Shown here: one piece after another, positions 9,551 to 19,513 of the stretch | Layout of the letters: the number at the start of each line of letters is the position of its first letter | Numbering within the stretch: the stretch's first letter is position 1 | Assembly (NCBI GenBank): GCA_024734495.1 | Contig: JALMQS010000099.1 | Span: 73,983,721-74,047,720 of the forward strand | DNA: 64,000 nt | Source: Forficula auricularia | Lineage: Eukaryota > Arthropoda > Insecta > Dermaptera > Forficulidae | Direction of reading: 5' to 3' | The notes under the pieces: generated by a model | Told to the model about the DNA's origin: nothing | What the model saw: the letters and a program-made list of their open reading frames with translations, nothing else | The model's database searches: none | Position numbers and translations under genes: made by a program

Positions 9551-10616
9551 ATTCATAGAATAAGTACCAGGAAGTCCGCATCCTCACATCCCTCACCGTC
9601 ACATAAACATTTCATTCTCCATTATAGGGACGCTGAGCTTGGATCAGCCACTGAGATACACGCTCAAACCGAATTTATTGTATTTATATTTATTTTTATT
9701 TCATTTTATTGTATTTATATTTATTATTATTTATTTTTGTTTTAATAAAAAAAAATTTCAACTAAATATTTTTCTTTGTGGATTGACCCCCCCCCCCCTC
9801 CCCATAAAAATTTTCTGGTTACGCCAGTGGTTCAATTGTACTATTTTAGTGCAATGTTTCTGCTCATTATATAGATTAGATCTCTAAATTTGACACTACC
9901 AGTAGTAGTGACACGAAAATCGTTAGGCCCGAAAATCAATTTTCTCTATGTTTAAAGAATTTTTTATTTTTTAGGTATAATAAGAAAAAGAAAAAAATAG
10001 AAAATTTTTGATCTAATTTCTATCCTTAATTTCCATCCTTGATAAAAATTGTCATATTGATGGAGAGGTATATGTTGATCAATTGCAATACACTGAATAA
10101 ATTAGCTTGCAAAGTTGAAACTTTAATTCCTATTATTATTATTAGATTATTCTCTCCTCTCTCTTGCCTTTTCTAAAATCCCCAAGTGGTTTCTCTCTCC
10201 CTCCTATCTGCCTGTCCCCTCTCTCTCTTTCGATGCTCATGTTGATGTCGTGTCCTATAACGTATAACGTAACGAACGTTTGCCCGTTTACTAACTTCAC
10301 TTTGCTCAGAGTTCCCAATTCGATTAATATCAAACTGCAGACAGACTCTACCCCCACCCCTCCACCCCGCCCTCCCTTCTCTCTATATCTATTTCCCCTT
10401 TTCTCATATGCATGCTTTATCAAGTCAAAGTCAACCTAAAATTACAGAAAATCTAATTATCTTAACATACTAACTTAAAAGCGTACTAGAGAGAGCATTA
10501 TAGTACTAGACTCAAAAAAATAACGATCTAAAATATTATTTTTACAAAAATTTCAAAACAATGCATGAAATTTTAACTAGAAATAATATTACTTGAACTT
10601 TTTTTATAATATACTA
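9551..10616. other. Spacer with a hAT-type terminus remnant
   Basis: Around 9770-9830 a C-run followed by TAAAAATTTTCTGGTTACGC and CAGTGG resembles the family-D hAT-type end seen at 3345-3378. The stretch 10150-10430 is pyrimidine-rich and open on both strands, but it shows no codon structure or domain and I do not call a gene. Confidence 0.45.
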
Positions 10617-11061
10617 CTGTGCAAAAAAATCAATCCACCAATAAAAACTTTATTAAATAGCAAATTATTTTAAATTTTTTTACAAATATCCATATAATTT
10701 GTAACTCTTAAAGTAACATATTCAATAAATATTGTTGATAATTTTTGAATGTTATAAAAAAAATAAGTAAAATTATTAAATTAAAAAGATACAATTACAA
10801 ATTATCATACTTTTTCAATATCATTTTACGTTTAAATAAAGATCAAATTCCAATTGAAATATCAATAAAATGAATAATTTTGAATTAATAGAAAGATAAA
10901 AATATACAAAATGGATATTTATGAAGTTCAAGTAGTTCAAATTGTGTGCCTTATTAATCAAGGACTAACCCAACGACAAGTGACAAGTACTTGTAAAAAA
11001 AATTAAAAATGATTTACTATTTAATAAAGTTTTTATTAGTGGGTCGATTTTTGCCCTGCAG
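10617..11061 (+). mobile_element. Tc1-like MITE with internal deletion
   Basis: Terminal repeats of about 45 bp: CAATCCACCAATAAAAAC followed by TTTATTAAATAG at the left, mirrored by CTATTTAATAAAG and TTTTTATTAGTGGGTCG at the right. TA borders lie at 10615-10616 and 11062-11063. The ends, CTGTGCAAAAAAATC and GATTTTTGCCCTGCAG, resemble Tc1-type termini. The interior keeps only the first ~30 transposase codons (10911-11006), which run almost directly into the 3' arm. It therefore derives from a longer Tc1-like element by internal deletion. Confidence 0.75.
10911..11006 (+). pseudogene. N-terminal helix-turn-helix remnant of a Tc1-like transposase
   Basis: ATG at 10911, 31 codons, stop at 11004-11006. 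The peptide contains QIVCLINQGLTQRQVTS, which matches the 'I-x2-L-x2-G-x-(S/T)-x-R-x-(I/V)-A' shape of the paired-like N-terminal domain that recognises terminal repeats in Tc1 transposases. Everything after the recognition helix, including the whole DDE domain, is missing. It is probably not functional. Confidence 0.6.
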
Positions 11062-11346
11062 TAGTTGAATGATCCTTTGTGTGAATTCAATATTTCGGCC
11101 CCCCAGAAAATTTTTATTTCTCAATTATTATCCGAATAAATATTTTTTTATTGTAAAAAAACAATATGATAATATTTATTTTTAAAAGATTTTGAATTTA
11201 ATGTATTAAAAAATATCAGTTTCAAATTTTTTTTTATTAGTGGATCTTAGGGTGAGGGAGAATTCTGAGGCCCCCCTCCCTTCATCCTTACACCTCTAGC
11301 TCTAGCTAATTAGTTGATATTTGGTGCACAAGAAGCATTAATAATC

Positions 11347-11694
11347 CTATTTTTTTTATTTTAATGAATTGGCTAAGGGTAAAATAAACAAGTTATCTCC
11401 AATTTAAACCTTTATTTTAGGCAAACGTAAATCAATATTTTTAACACTTTTCTAGCGCTACACCGGTGCTCTTCTGTGCTGGAAAACATCAGTGCATGTC
11501 TTAAACTTTTTATAATTTTTTTTTTTTTAATTATGGTAATGAGGTTTATAATACTCACCTAAATCACAAGCGATATCGTGCTGGAAACGTGTTAAAAATA
11601 TCAATTTACGTCTGCCTAAAATAAAGGTTTAAATAGGAGATAACTTTTTCCATCACAGTGGCCCCTTAACCAATGAATTGAAATAAAAATAAGG
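11347..11694. mobile_element. Palindromic MITE of about 350 bp
   Basis: Long inverted arms: TTTTAATGAATTGGCTAAGG near the left end against CCTTAACCAATGAATTGAAA at the right, and further in AAACCTTTATTTTAGGCAAA against TGCCTAAAATAAAGGTTT, then AATATTTTTAACAC against GTGTTAAAAATAT. The centre has an oligo(T) tract and CGATATCG. Non-coding and seen once here. Confidence 0.7.
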
Positions 11695-12839
11695 CCACCA
11701 AACACGCTTTTATTTGAATATCTTAATTTTTGTATAAAGTTTCAAATCTCTTGCTCAAACCGTTTTCTGATCACGAAATTGTCGGATTTTTTAAAATTTT
11801 CTGAAAAATATTTTTACGGTTTTATCCATTTTTTTTTTTTTGAATTTTATTGTTTATATGTACAGATATTTTTTTTAATATTTTTATTTACTTTATTTTA
11901 TTTTTTGTTTAGTCCTTGGATACTAGTGTCCATTTAGCCAGGTCTTAGATAGTATGGAGGTTTATATTTATTTATACGTTAGTGTAGGGCCTGATTACGC
12001 TTGGTTAAATTTTTTCTGTGGTCGGAGCTTGAAATCGGACCTACTGAATGGCAAGTAGAAGTACTACAGTAAGTGTCAAATCAGCTTCAAATTTTATTAT
12101 AATAAATAGATTGTTTTTAATTTCTTTGTACTTCTTTTTTCGATTTTTCTCTTGCCCCTTTGATTGACAAGACGAGTGCAGCTGAGTCGATTTGGTTGCA
12201 TAAGCAGTGATCCACAGGCGCTCCCATCTTTTACCCCAACGTACTAAAGAAAAAGCCGACTGCAGTAATGTACCCAGAATATTTCGAAATTAGTGAAAAA
12301 TGTTTCTAGAATCCCTTCGAAATTCGAATACGCGAATATCGAATAGTCCAAAAGTTAAATTAATTTTATGAGAATGAGTAAGGGCGTAGCAATGTAACTT
12401 TCATGAAGCCTGCTGGCGGGAAACTCGAAAATTTTCAATTTTTCTGATTATTCCTATTTAAAAATGTCTGATAAATGAAGAAAATTAGAAAATTAAATGC
12501 TTATATGGGGGAGATCTTGAATTATTTAAACTAATCAGCTGAAATGCATGCACGTGTTTGAATTTAGAAACCATTATCTCAGAAAAAACTTTCACTTTAT
12601 CCTTGCTTAAACCCTTAGCTGATAAATTTTTCTTTCAAATCGATAAATTATATGGCAATTCAATTGTAAATCCATACAACTTGTACACTATGGGAAGCGA
12701 AATTTCTCCTATGTATATAAATAAATAAATAAAATTTGCTAAAAAAGTTCCGTGTTTTAAATTTTTTTCTCTCTAATTTACTAATTCAAAAGTAACAGTG
12801 AAGATTTTTTTAAGTGATGGAAGATATGCTTTAATCTAC
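11695..12839. other. AT-rich sequence without recognised feature
   Basis: No open frame of note and no repeat shared with other parts of the window was recognised. The stretch 12150-12260 has a more balanced composition, but I could not identify it. Confidence 0.4.
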
Positions 12840-13147
12840 TCTTATTAAACGAGCAAAAATTGTTTATATATTTGTATCTTGGTTCTATTTTGAAAACGAC
12901 TCTACGGATTTTGATGAAACAAATTCTATTAACAAGTTTTGAGGATGAGAAAGCGATCTGGCCAGGTCTGGAAATTTAATCTTAATTGATCTTTTCTTAA
13001 TTAAAGTAATTATTGATAGATGAAAATCTCAATAAAAAAGTTTGTTTACATTTTTTTCAATTAACTTTTATTTTTAATTGGTTTTTTAATTTTAAAACCC
13101 ACTAATAGGTTGTAGTAAATATTAATATATATATATTAAAATTAGGA
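12840..13147 (+). mobile_element. Helitron-like element, 5' part
   Basis: Begins TCTTATTAAACGAGCAA, matching the 5' ends at 41197 and (minus strand) 15794, and continues through the shared GATTTTGATGAAAC and CCCACTAATAG words. It is interrupted at 13148 by two retroposon insertions and at 13680 by a SINE. A matching 3' hairpin occurs at 14258-14289, so the original copy may span 12840-14289, but the G-rich block in between makes this uncertain. Confidence 0.45.
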
Positions 13148-13160
13148 ATGTTTTGATTGT

Positions 13161-13389
13161 GAGGAGAAAGACCAATCGATTTGATTGGGGAATAATGGAA
13201 TTAAAATAATTATCGGAAAAGAGGTTTTTTTATCTAATTAGATTTTTCCTCTTATTAAAAACAAGGACTAAAGATAAATAAGGACACTCGATGGTGGAGA
13301 AGTTATCTCCGAAATCGAAGCAAAATACAATGTATACATTATTAATGTAAAATAATTGGTTTAATAAAATTTATAAAAAAAAAAAAAAA
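13161..13389 (+). mobile_element. Family J poly(A) retroposon
   Basis: Body of about 215 bp with a ~15-A tail. It starts GAGGAGAAAGACCAATCGAT, has the AAGAGG/CCTCTT hairpin and CACTCGATGGTGGAGAAG, and ends in GGTTTAATAAAATT plus poly(A), so the AATAAA lies just before the tail. It is flanked by ATGTTTTGATTGT at 13148-13160 and 13390-13402. Confidence 0.85.
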
Positions 13390-13402
13390 ATGTTTTGATT
13401 GT

Positions 13403-13649
13403 GGATTGATTGATCAGATCCAATCGACTTGATTGGGGAATAATGGAATTGAAATAATTATCGGAAAAGAGGTTTTTTTATCTAATTAGATTTTTCCTCT
13501 TATTAAAAACAAGGACTAAAGATGAATAAGGACACTCGATGGTGGAGAAGCAATCTCCGGAATCGAAGCTAAAATACAAGGTATACATTAATTAATGTAA
13601 AATAATTGGTTTAATAAAATTTATATAAAAAAAAATTTAATAATAAATT
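13403..13649 (+). mobile_element. Second family J retroposon in the same target site
   Basis: Same body as the preceding element, here with the longer 5' start GGATTGATTGATCAGATCC. It is flanked by ATGTTTTGATTGT at 13390-13402 and 13650-13662. The 13-bp word is therefore present three times with one element between each pair, so the second insertion used one of the duplicates made by the first. Confidence 0.85.
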
Positions 13650-13679
13650 ATGTTTTGATTGTTTTTAATTAACAGGTGT

Positions 13680-13858
13680 GGGGGTCGGGTAGGCTAGGCG
13701 GTAGCATGTCAGCCAGCTAACCAAGAGGACCCGAGTTCGAGTCCGACTCGGGGCATCCGGCTGGAATCTGACCCCCGAGGTAGAGACAAATTTAAAAATA
13801 AAATAAATAGTATCGTAAATGGCTTATGGCTAGAAAGGCCGAAAAGCCAAGAAAAAAA
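13680..13858 (+). mobile_element. tRNA-derived SINE with 13-bp target duplication
   Basis: The head contains an A-box-like TAGGCTAGGCGG and a B-box-like GAGTTCGAGTCCG about 40 bp apart, the internal RNA polymerase III promoter of tRNA-derived SINEs. A non-tRNA body of about 100 bp follows, including the small stem GGCCGAAAAGCC, and a short A tail. AATTAACAGGTGT occurs at 13667-13679 and again at 13859-13871, a perfect 13-bp duplication that fixes both ends. It would depend on a LINE for mobility. The parent tRNA was not determined. Confidence 0.85.
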
Positions 13859-14114
13859 AATTAACAGGTGTCTAAATCATAACAAAACAGGTGTGTTTAC
13901 AAATAAAGTGGTTGAAGTGGCTTTTTTTTATATAACTTTGGAAACAAACATTATTTAATTTTGTGTTTTTATTTCAGGTCCTATACGATTATTTTTTTAT
14001 ATTTTCCTATTTATTTTTTATAATATTTATAAATGTGAACGAATATGGGCAAATTGGTGTACGAGTAAACAAATATACACATAATATGTAGACCATTAGA
14101 AAGCTAGAAATGTA

Positions 14115-14289
14115 AAAACTGGGTGCGGGTGGGGTGGATGTGGGAGGTGCAGGAGGTGGGGTGCAGTTGTATGGGATCCGGGGGTGGGAGGCGCGGTTGG
14201 GGTGGGGGTGTAGTGGTGGGGGCGAGGTATGGGGTTTCGGGAGGGGGGTCAGGAGTTACCGTGCATCGTTCGGTGGCTCCAGGTACTTA
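14115..14289 (+). repeat. G-rich block with terminal hairpin
   Basis: A strongly G-skewed stretch with many GGG and GGGG runs, ending in ACCGTGCATCGTTCGGT and then GGCTCCAGGTACTTA. The same combination occurs on the minus strand at 45660-45795. Runs of G at this density can form quadruplexes. The hairpin end is shared with the Helitron-like copies at 15.1 and 42.0 kb. Confidence 0.6.
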
Positions 14290-14849
14290 TATTTATGATA
14301 AGCTTTTTGATAGATTATATAAAACCATGTCAAATAGTCTTAATTTTCTCACTGTAAAGGAGACTATATTTTATAATTTACTAATTATGATCTTTAAAAT
14401 AAAAAACAATTTTGCATCTGAATATCTAAAAAAGAAATTAAAATATACAAATGTGGGAGGCTGCCTTATGATTTGACAAAATGGGGGAATTTTAAGATAG
14501 ATATTTGCAAGACGAAAAAAAATTTAAGACTATTTTATAAGCGTTTGTCGGAGTAGGTATAATAAAGTGATTAGAGAGATAAAGAATGTTATAAGAATTT
14601 ATGAATTTAAGGCGTGTTTGTTGGAATTTGTGATTTCAAATAAAGATTATTATCGTGACAGAGAGGACGATCTATTTGCAGTATCTCCACCAGAATTACG
14701 ATATTATTGCTCAATTTTAATTTCAGTGTAATTTACTGGATTCCGCGACAAAACATCCCCCGACAAAACATCCTCCGACAAAATATCTCATGACAAAATA
14801 ACCCTTCCCCGCGTAAATATTATGAGTAATGCAAATCGACTCCGGTTCG
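14290..14849. other. AT-rich spacer with short CGACAAAACAT repeats
   Basis: Near 14750-14805 four short tandem units of the type CGACAAAACATCCCC occur. Otherwise featureless. Confidence 0.5.
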
Positions 14850-14851
14850 GT

Positions 14852-15108
14852 TAATATATATTCAGTTCGGCTCGGTTGGGTTCGTATAGCTCCTTTTCGG
14901 GCTGGTTTTTAGTCGGTTCGGTTTGCGTCAGCCAACCGAGGCCGAACTGAATATATATTAACCTCCGAAAGTTTAGTCCGGGCGGGGTGTGTTTCGGGCT
15001 CCCATTTTTTTCCTAATCAAACACACATTGAAAACCGAACAGCCAATCGTCGGGCGTGGTGTGTTTCGGGCTCCCATTTTTTTTCTAATCAAACACACAT
15101 TGTAAACT
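14852..15108. repeat. Hairpin followed by a tandem duplication
   Basis: Arms TTAATATATATTCAGTTCGG (about 14853) and CCGAACTGAATATATATTAA (about 14949), extended by CTCGGTTGG and CCAACCGAG, form a stem of about 32 bp with a loop of ~55 bp. Two near-identical units of about 55 bp follow (14978-15030 and 15051-15103), each with GTGTGTTTCGGGCTCCC and AATCAAACACACATTG, whose GTGTGTTT and AAACACAC words are themselves mirrored. Confidence 0.7.
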
Positions 15109-15129
15109 GATATTGCCTAGGATATAAAA

Positions 15130-15794
15130 TTAGTACCTGGAACACCGAGCGATGGTCGGTAATTTTTTGCTTTAAAAGCGATATATTAATATTATTTTGA
15201 ATTTTGAATTCATGGTAAAAAGGTCGATTTTTAATCGCAGTCAAAATAAAATAAAATTGAAATAAAACTTAATTTAAGACGTATCACTGGCCACAAAGTT
15301 TTGAATGTAATTGTAATTAAAAATAATATTAATATACACGGAGGTTCTTTCGTTGACCACTTTTAATTCCTGGAGAAGGAGATACGATCCTTCGAATTTT
15401 CGGATTTTTTAAGAGAATGAAATTGATATTCTAATAAATTATGTTATAGAAAAATACCTTTAATTAATTAAATTGGTCAAATTCTAATTTATAATAATAT
15501 TTATAAAGATCTATTAGTGGAATTTAAAATTAAAAAACCAATTAATAACTAAAAGGAAATTGAATAAAAATGTAATTATATATTTTTATCGAGACAATCA
15601 TTTGTGAATAATTATTTTAATTAACAAAAAACTCATCAAAAACAACTTAGCCGAAGATGAGACCGTGAGAGATCAAATCGTCAACATTCAAAAACCTCCT
15701 AAACCGTGAATTTTATCCAAATTGTTAGAGTCGTTTTTCGAGAAACCGATTCTATATATTTATATACAAGAATTGCTCGTTTAATATAATAAGA
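15130..15794 (-). mobile_element. Non-autonomous Helitron-like element
   Basis: On the minus strand it starts TCTTATTATATTAAACGAGC after an A and ends with the hairpin ACCGACCATCGCTCGGT, ten bases, and CTAA before a T. A 5' TC, a 3' hairpin followed by CTRR, and insertion between A and T without duplication are the Helitron signature. It is 665 bp long. There is no Rep/helicase. A copy with the same ends lies at 41197-42020 (+), where a family J element has inserted. The class is inferred from termini only. Confidence 0.6.
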
Positions 15795-15825
15795 TAAGGT
15801 TATGAAGTTCTGAAATCGTCTGGAA

Positions 15826-16552
15826 ATAAAAATTTTTAAGAAAAAAATAAAAACCGACTTCAAAAATTAAATGCAACAAATAAAATACACTAAAAGGTAT
15901 AAAATAATTATTATCTTATTTAGTTACAACTAAACGACGAAATATTAACACGAAATTACTTTTTGAAGTCGGTGCCAAACATATACCTTTTATGAATCGC
16001 ACTCGACGGATCTTACTTAGTACGTTTGGAGGATATACTCGCTTATAGGTATAGTTTGTTTGGTACCGAATTCAAAAAGTAATTTCGTGTTAATATTTCG
16101 TCGTTTAGTTGTAACTAAATAAGATAATAATTATTTTATACCTTTTAGTGTATTTTTATTTGTTGCATTTAATTTTTTGAAGTCGGTTTTTATTTTTTTC
16201 TTAAAAATTTTTATTTTTCTCTATTTAGTGATGTTATTAATAGTGATCATATCATCAGAACTTGACCAAATTAATATGACACCATCCATAAGACACCCCC
16301 TTTCGGATAAAAAAAGAACCATCGAAATCGGTTCATAAACAAAGAGGTTAGGTCTAAACAAACCTAATAAAAAAGGTCTAATACCTATGAAAAAAAATCG
16401 AAAAAAAAAATGGAACCAATCGGAAGCTAGACAGGACCCAATGCAAAAAATTTTTCAAAATCGGTTGACAATTGGCGGAGATATGAGGTAACATAGGCAC
16501 GAAAAAAAAATTCAGTCGAATATAGAACCTCCTCTTTTTTTGAAGTCGGTTA
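15826..16552 (-). mobile_element. Family B repeat (AACCGAC head), copy 1
   Basis: On the minus strand it starts TTAACCGACTTCAAAAAAAG, continues with a ~350-bp single-copy head, and ends in a ~340-bp palindrome bounded by AACCGACTTCAAAAA and TTTTTGAAGTCGGTT. Relative to the head, the central loop (between GAAGTCGGTGCCAAAC and its mirror) lies opposite to copies 2, 3 and 5. Non-coding. Confidence 0.8.
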
Positions 16553-16654
16553 AAAATGGTAACAATTATTTACTAATTATGAAATATTATCACTTGAAGT
16601 GGCTTATATTAAGTATTTTAATTATGTGGTATTTATGACTATAGCTTATTTTTT

Positions 16655-16855
16655 GAAAAGAAGACTTTCTCTATAAAATGATTAATATAAAATGTTGTTA
16701 ATCTTTTTAATTAATATCATTATTCTTGTATTTTATAATTTTTTGTCTTGATTTATACAAATTCTATCATTTATTGGATTGTGTGTTTTATAGGTGAAAT
16801 AGCTTATAAATAATAATAATTATTATTATTATTCATCAAGGATGTAGGTAAATAA
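16655..16855 (+). repeat. Retroposon-like tail with ATT repeats, copy 1
   Basis: About 190 bp containing TTGTTAATCTTTTTAATTAA, CTATCATTTATTGGATTGT and GAAATAGCT, ending in an ATT/AAT microsatellite. A second copy lies at 17590-17780. The short-repeat tail recalls the 3' ends of I- or RTE-type LINEs, but no coding sequence is present. Confidence 0.6.
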
Positions 16856-16867
16856 ATTTATAATTTT

Positions 16868-17115
16868 CTCATTAATATATTAAAGAATAATTAAGATATT
16901 AACGAGAATTGTTTTGATTGCGCTTTTTGATCAAGATATATATGGCGAGACTACTGCTGGTTGAGGCTATCGGAGTCTGCTGAGTCTTAAGTCTGGACCA
17001 AGAGACAATGAAAAAAGATATGATCCATTTAGCTATAATCCAACGTCATTTTGCGTATAGCCCGCATGACACAAATGAATTTGAAATCTGAGATGTTATT
17101 TATTCAATCTCTCAG
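16868..17115 (+). mobile_element. Palindromic MITE family G, copy 2 (decayed)
   Basis: Shares GTCTGGACCAAGAGA, CATTTTGCGTATAGCCCGC and GAATTTGAAATCTGAGATG with the element at 5657-6001. The right arm is lost after CAGTCCAG. Beyond it both copies share TTTGATTCAATCGCGAAT nearby. Confidence 0.7.
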
Positions 17116-17277
17116 TCCAGATCTGTTAACACGTGTGTTAGGTGTTTGCCATTAAATAATCGTATGTTTATTATATTTGATTCAATCGCGAATCAATACT
17201 TATACTTATACGAATTAATACTTTTGTGGCAACTAGAGTTTACTGATGTTGGTTGAGTTTGGTTCAAAGGTTAAGAA

Positions 17278-17450
17278 TCTTCATTTTTGACCTTCCGCTT
17301 CATTATGGGTGTTTATTTTCAAAAAATTTTCAACGAAAATGTCAAAAATTAGAAGCAAAGTTGTAAAGGATGTAATTTTTGACATTTTCGTTTAAAATTT
17401 TTTGAAAATAAACACCCACAATGAAGCGGAAGGTCGAAAATGAAGATTCT
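17278..17450. repeat. Hairpin-forming inverted repeat, arms about 78 bp
   Basis: GAATCTTCATTTTTGACCTT, CCGCTTCATTATGGGTGTTT and AAAAATTTTCAACGAAAATG on the left are mirrored on the right by AGATTC, AAGGTCGAAAATGAAG and AAACACCCACAATGAAGCGG. The loop is only ~22 bp. Its loop (GAAGCAAAGTTGTAAAGGATG) recurs within family E relatives at 22.5 and 40.7 kb. Confidence 0.8.
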
Positions 17451-17589
17451 AGATTGACATTTTGATCTGTCACGGTCTCATCTTCAGTTAAGTTGTTTTT
17501 GATTGTTTTTTTTTTTGTTAATTGAAATAATTATTCACATGTGGTTGTTTTAATAAAAAATTTTAATTAGATTTTTTTCAATTTTTCTC

Positions 17590-17780
17590 AGATTTCTCTA
17601 TAAACTGATTAATATAAACTGTTGTTAATCTTTTTAATTAATATCGTTCTTCTTGTATTTTATAATTTTTTCTATTGATTGACAAATTCTATCATTTATT
17701 GGATTGTATGATGTATAGCTGAAATAGCTAATAAAGAATTATTATTATTACCTACATCCTTGATGTAAGTAAATGCTAAA
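17590..17780 (+). repeat. Retroposon-like tail with ATT repeats, copy 2
   Basis: Direct copy of 16655-16855, sharing TTGTTAATCTTTTTAATTAA and ATCATTTATTGGATTGT, also ending in an ATT run. The pair is about 930 bp apart in the same orientation and encloses family G, the 17.3-kb hairpin and a Helitron-like fragment (17450-17580). Confidence 0.6.
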
Positions 17781-17819
17781 CAGGCGTAATTTATATACCC
17801 TCTGGATGCAATTATATAT

Positions 17820-18317
17820 ACTCTGGATGCAATTCAGAAACGAGCCGTCAGGCTAATTGACGATTCTACCCTCACCGACTCCCTCGACTCGCTGGGTCAT
17901 CGAAGAGATGTCTCTGCCCTTTCCCTTTTCTATAGATACTATCACGGCAGGTGCTCTGATGAGATAAAATCAATAATTCCCCCAAAGCATGCTTTGCACG
18001 TAGCACGCGTTTTGCCGACTCCCAACACTCTCTCGCGGTCAAACTAGAAAAGTGCCGGACCACTTCATTCGCCAATACATATATCCCCATGACTTCAAGG
18101 AACTGGAACTCTCCTCCAGCCTCTATCTTTCCCAGCACCTATAATCTTCAAACCTTCAAAACCGGAGTGCATAGACACCTACGTCTACACCCTCTCACTT
18201 AATCAACTTTCTCTTCTCTTCGGTAATGCAAGGGTCTTTCGAGATCCATAGGGGCTGCATCTTTACTGGTGCACCCCTTCTTGCATTCGATTGCATTAAA
18301 AAAAAAAAAAAAAAAAA
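17820..18317 (+). mobile_element. Non-LTR retrotransposon 3' end, copy 2 (frameshifted)
   Basis: Nearly the same sequence as 1080-1560, starting at the codons for DAIQKRAVRLIDD. A single C is missing from the C-run at about 17980 (five instead of six) and another base near 18113, so the frame is broken twice. The 3' UTR and poly(A) (18298-18317) are conserved. 5' truncation to about 500 bp and a poly(A) end are typical of LINE insertion. A short tandem duplication of CTCTGGATGCAATT precedes it. Confidence 0.85.
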
Positions 18318-18770
18318 CCTACATCAAGAGGGGATTCCCTCTGATTTATATTTATAATTTCAACAAATCTACTACCCTCTTAGCAAAAACCTTTTAAATT
18401 AAAAAAAAAAAAATATATCTCCAGAATTTATGGTCAAACAATCCTTCTTCTTTAACCTGGAGAGACAGGACAGTGTATACGCAACAGAGAGTGAGGGTTT
18501 AAAGTGTTCAAAAGAGAGAGAGAGTGGTTATTAGAAAAGCAAAGAGCCTGGACTCTCAAGTGGTCGAGTTTTAGTTGAGGGTTCACATCGAGACCAGCCA
18601 GGGGCAGGAGTGGGTGAAATGTATTTGTAGAGCTTTAGCCTATCGGAGGAGGCGTGAATATCAACAGACAGAGAAGTGTTTCTAGGAGCGGGAATATTGT
18701 GGTGTAATGTCCGACACTCCAACGGGACTCAAATACCTAACCATTCGGCAAAAAAATAAATCAATAAATA
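18318..18770. other. Spacer, no recognised feature
   Basis: Moderately purine-rich with GAGA runs. No domain, repeat or convincing exon was seen. Confidence 0.4.
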
Positions 18771-19171
18771 AACAGAGAGAATTTTTGTTGATTTTTATTT
18801 AGTATATTTAGTCCAGACAAATTGTGCTCAAATGAGCCCCTATGGGAAAAATTTTGGAGGTAGTTCTGATTTTTTGCATATATATATGATTTTTGGGGCG
18901 CTGAATCCAAATCTGAAGTCTCCCACCAACATTTTGTGACGCAACATTGTAGAAAATACAAAAAAATGTGAAAATTTCCATATTTTTTGCTTATAACTCA
19001 AAAACTATCAACTTTTCTTAAATAACTTTTCTATTCACAATGAAAGTTCATAAAATTTCCTACAAATTTTGAAATTAAGGTTTTTATTGTAAGAGTTCGT
19101 GGCTGTGATGAAACTATACTAGATGAAGGAGGAGGTATCAGCCAAAGATGGAATCACTGGGTTCAATAAAA

Positions 19172-19229
19172 CACCTTTAATGAGACGTTTCGGCCTAAAT
19201 TTTATTTGGCCATCTTCAGTCAATTAGGA
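19172..19229 (-). ncRNA. Hammerhead-like ribozyme motif (left arm)
   Basis: Minus strand: CTGAAGA (19213-19219 complement), then GGCC - AAATAAAATTTA - GGCC, then GAAACGTC ending at 19184. Stem I pairs the bases before CTGAAGA with those after GTC (three pairs, one bulged T, three pairs). Stem III would be only A-U and C-G with no loop, so cleavage would need a dimer; ACGT is self-complementary. One extra base (T) sits between CTGAAGA and stem II relative to the strict consensus. Activity untested. Confidence 0.55.
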
Positions 19230-19461
19230 GTTATACATAAAATGCGGTACACATATGTGATCAAACCAAGCCTTGTCAAAAATAAAAATTTCTTTTAGCT
19301 TCATGCGAATTTTTAACGTGCCTGGACCCAAAAGTTTCAGAATGAAAGTAATGAGTTTATATAAATCTTTTCTATATATTACATTATATTGATAAAAAAA
19401 AATTTTATTTTTGACAAGGCTTGGTTCGATCACATATGTGTACCGCATTTTGTGTATAACT

Positions 19462-19513
19462 CTAATTGACTGAAGATGGCCAAATAAAATTTAGGCCGAA
19501 ACGTCTCATTAAA
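19462..19513 (+). ncRNA. Hammerhead-like ribozyme motif (right arm)
   Basis: Plus strand: CTGAAGA at 19470-19476, stem II GGCC/GGCC with an AT-rich loop, GAAA at 19498-19501, CGTC to 19505. Same pairing scheme and same extra T as its mirror copy in the left arm. The expected cleavage triplet is GTC at 19503-19505. Confidence 0.55.

Noticed and set aside
10142..10439. Overlapping 91-93-codon frames on both strands
   Set aside because: Pyrimidine-rich low-complexity sequence open on both strands; no motif.
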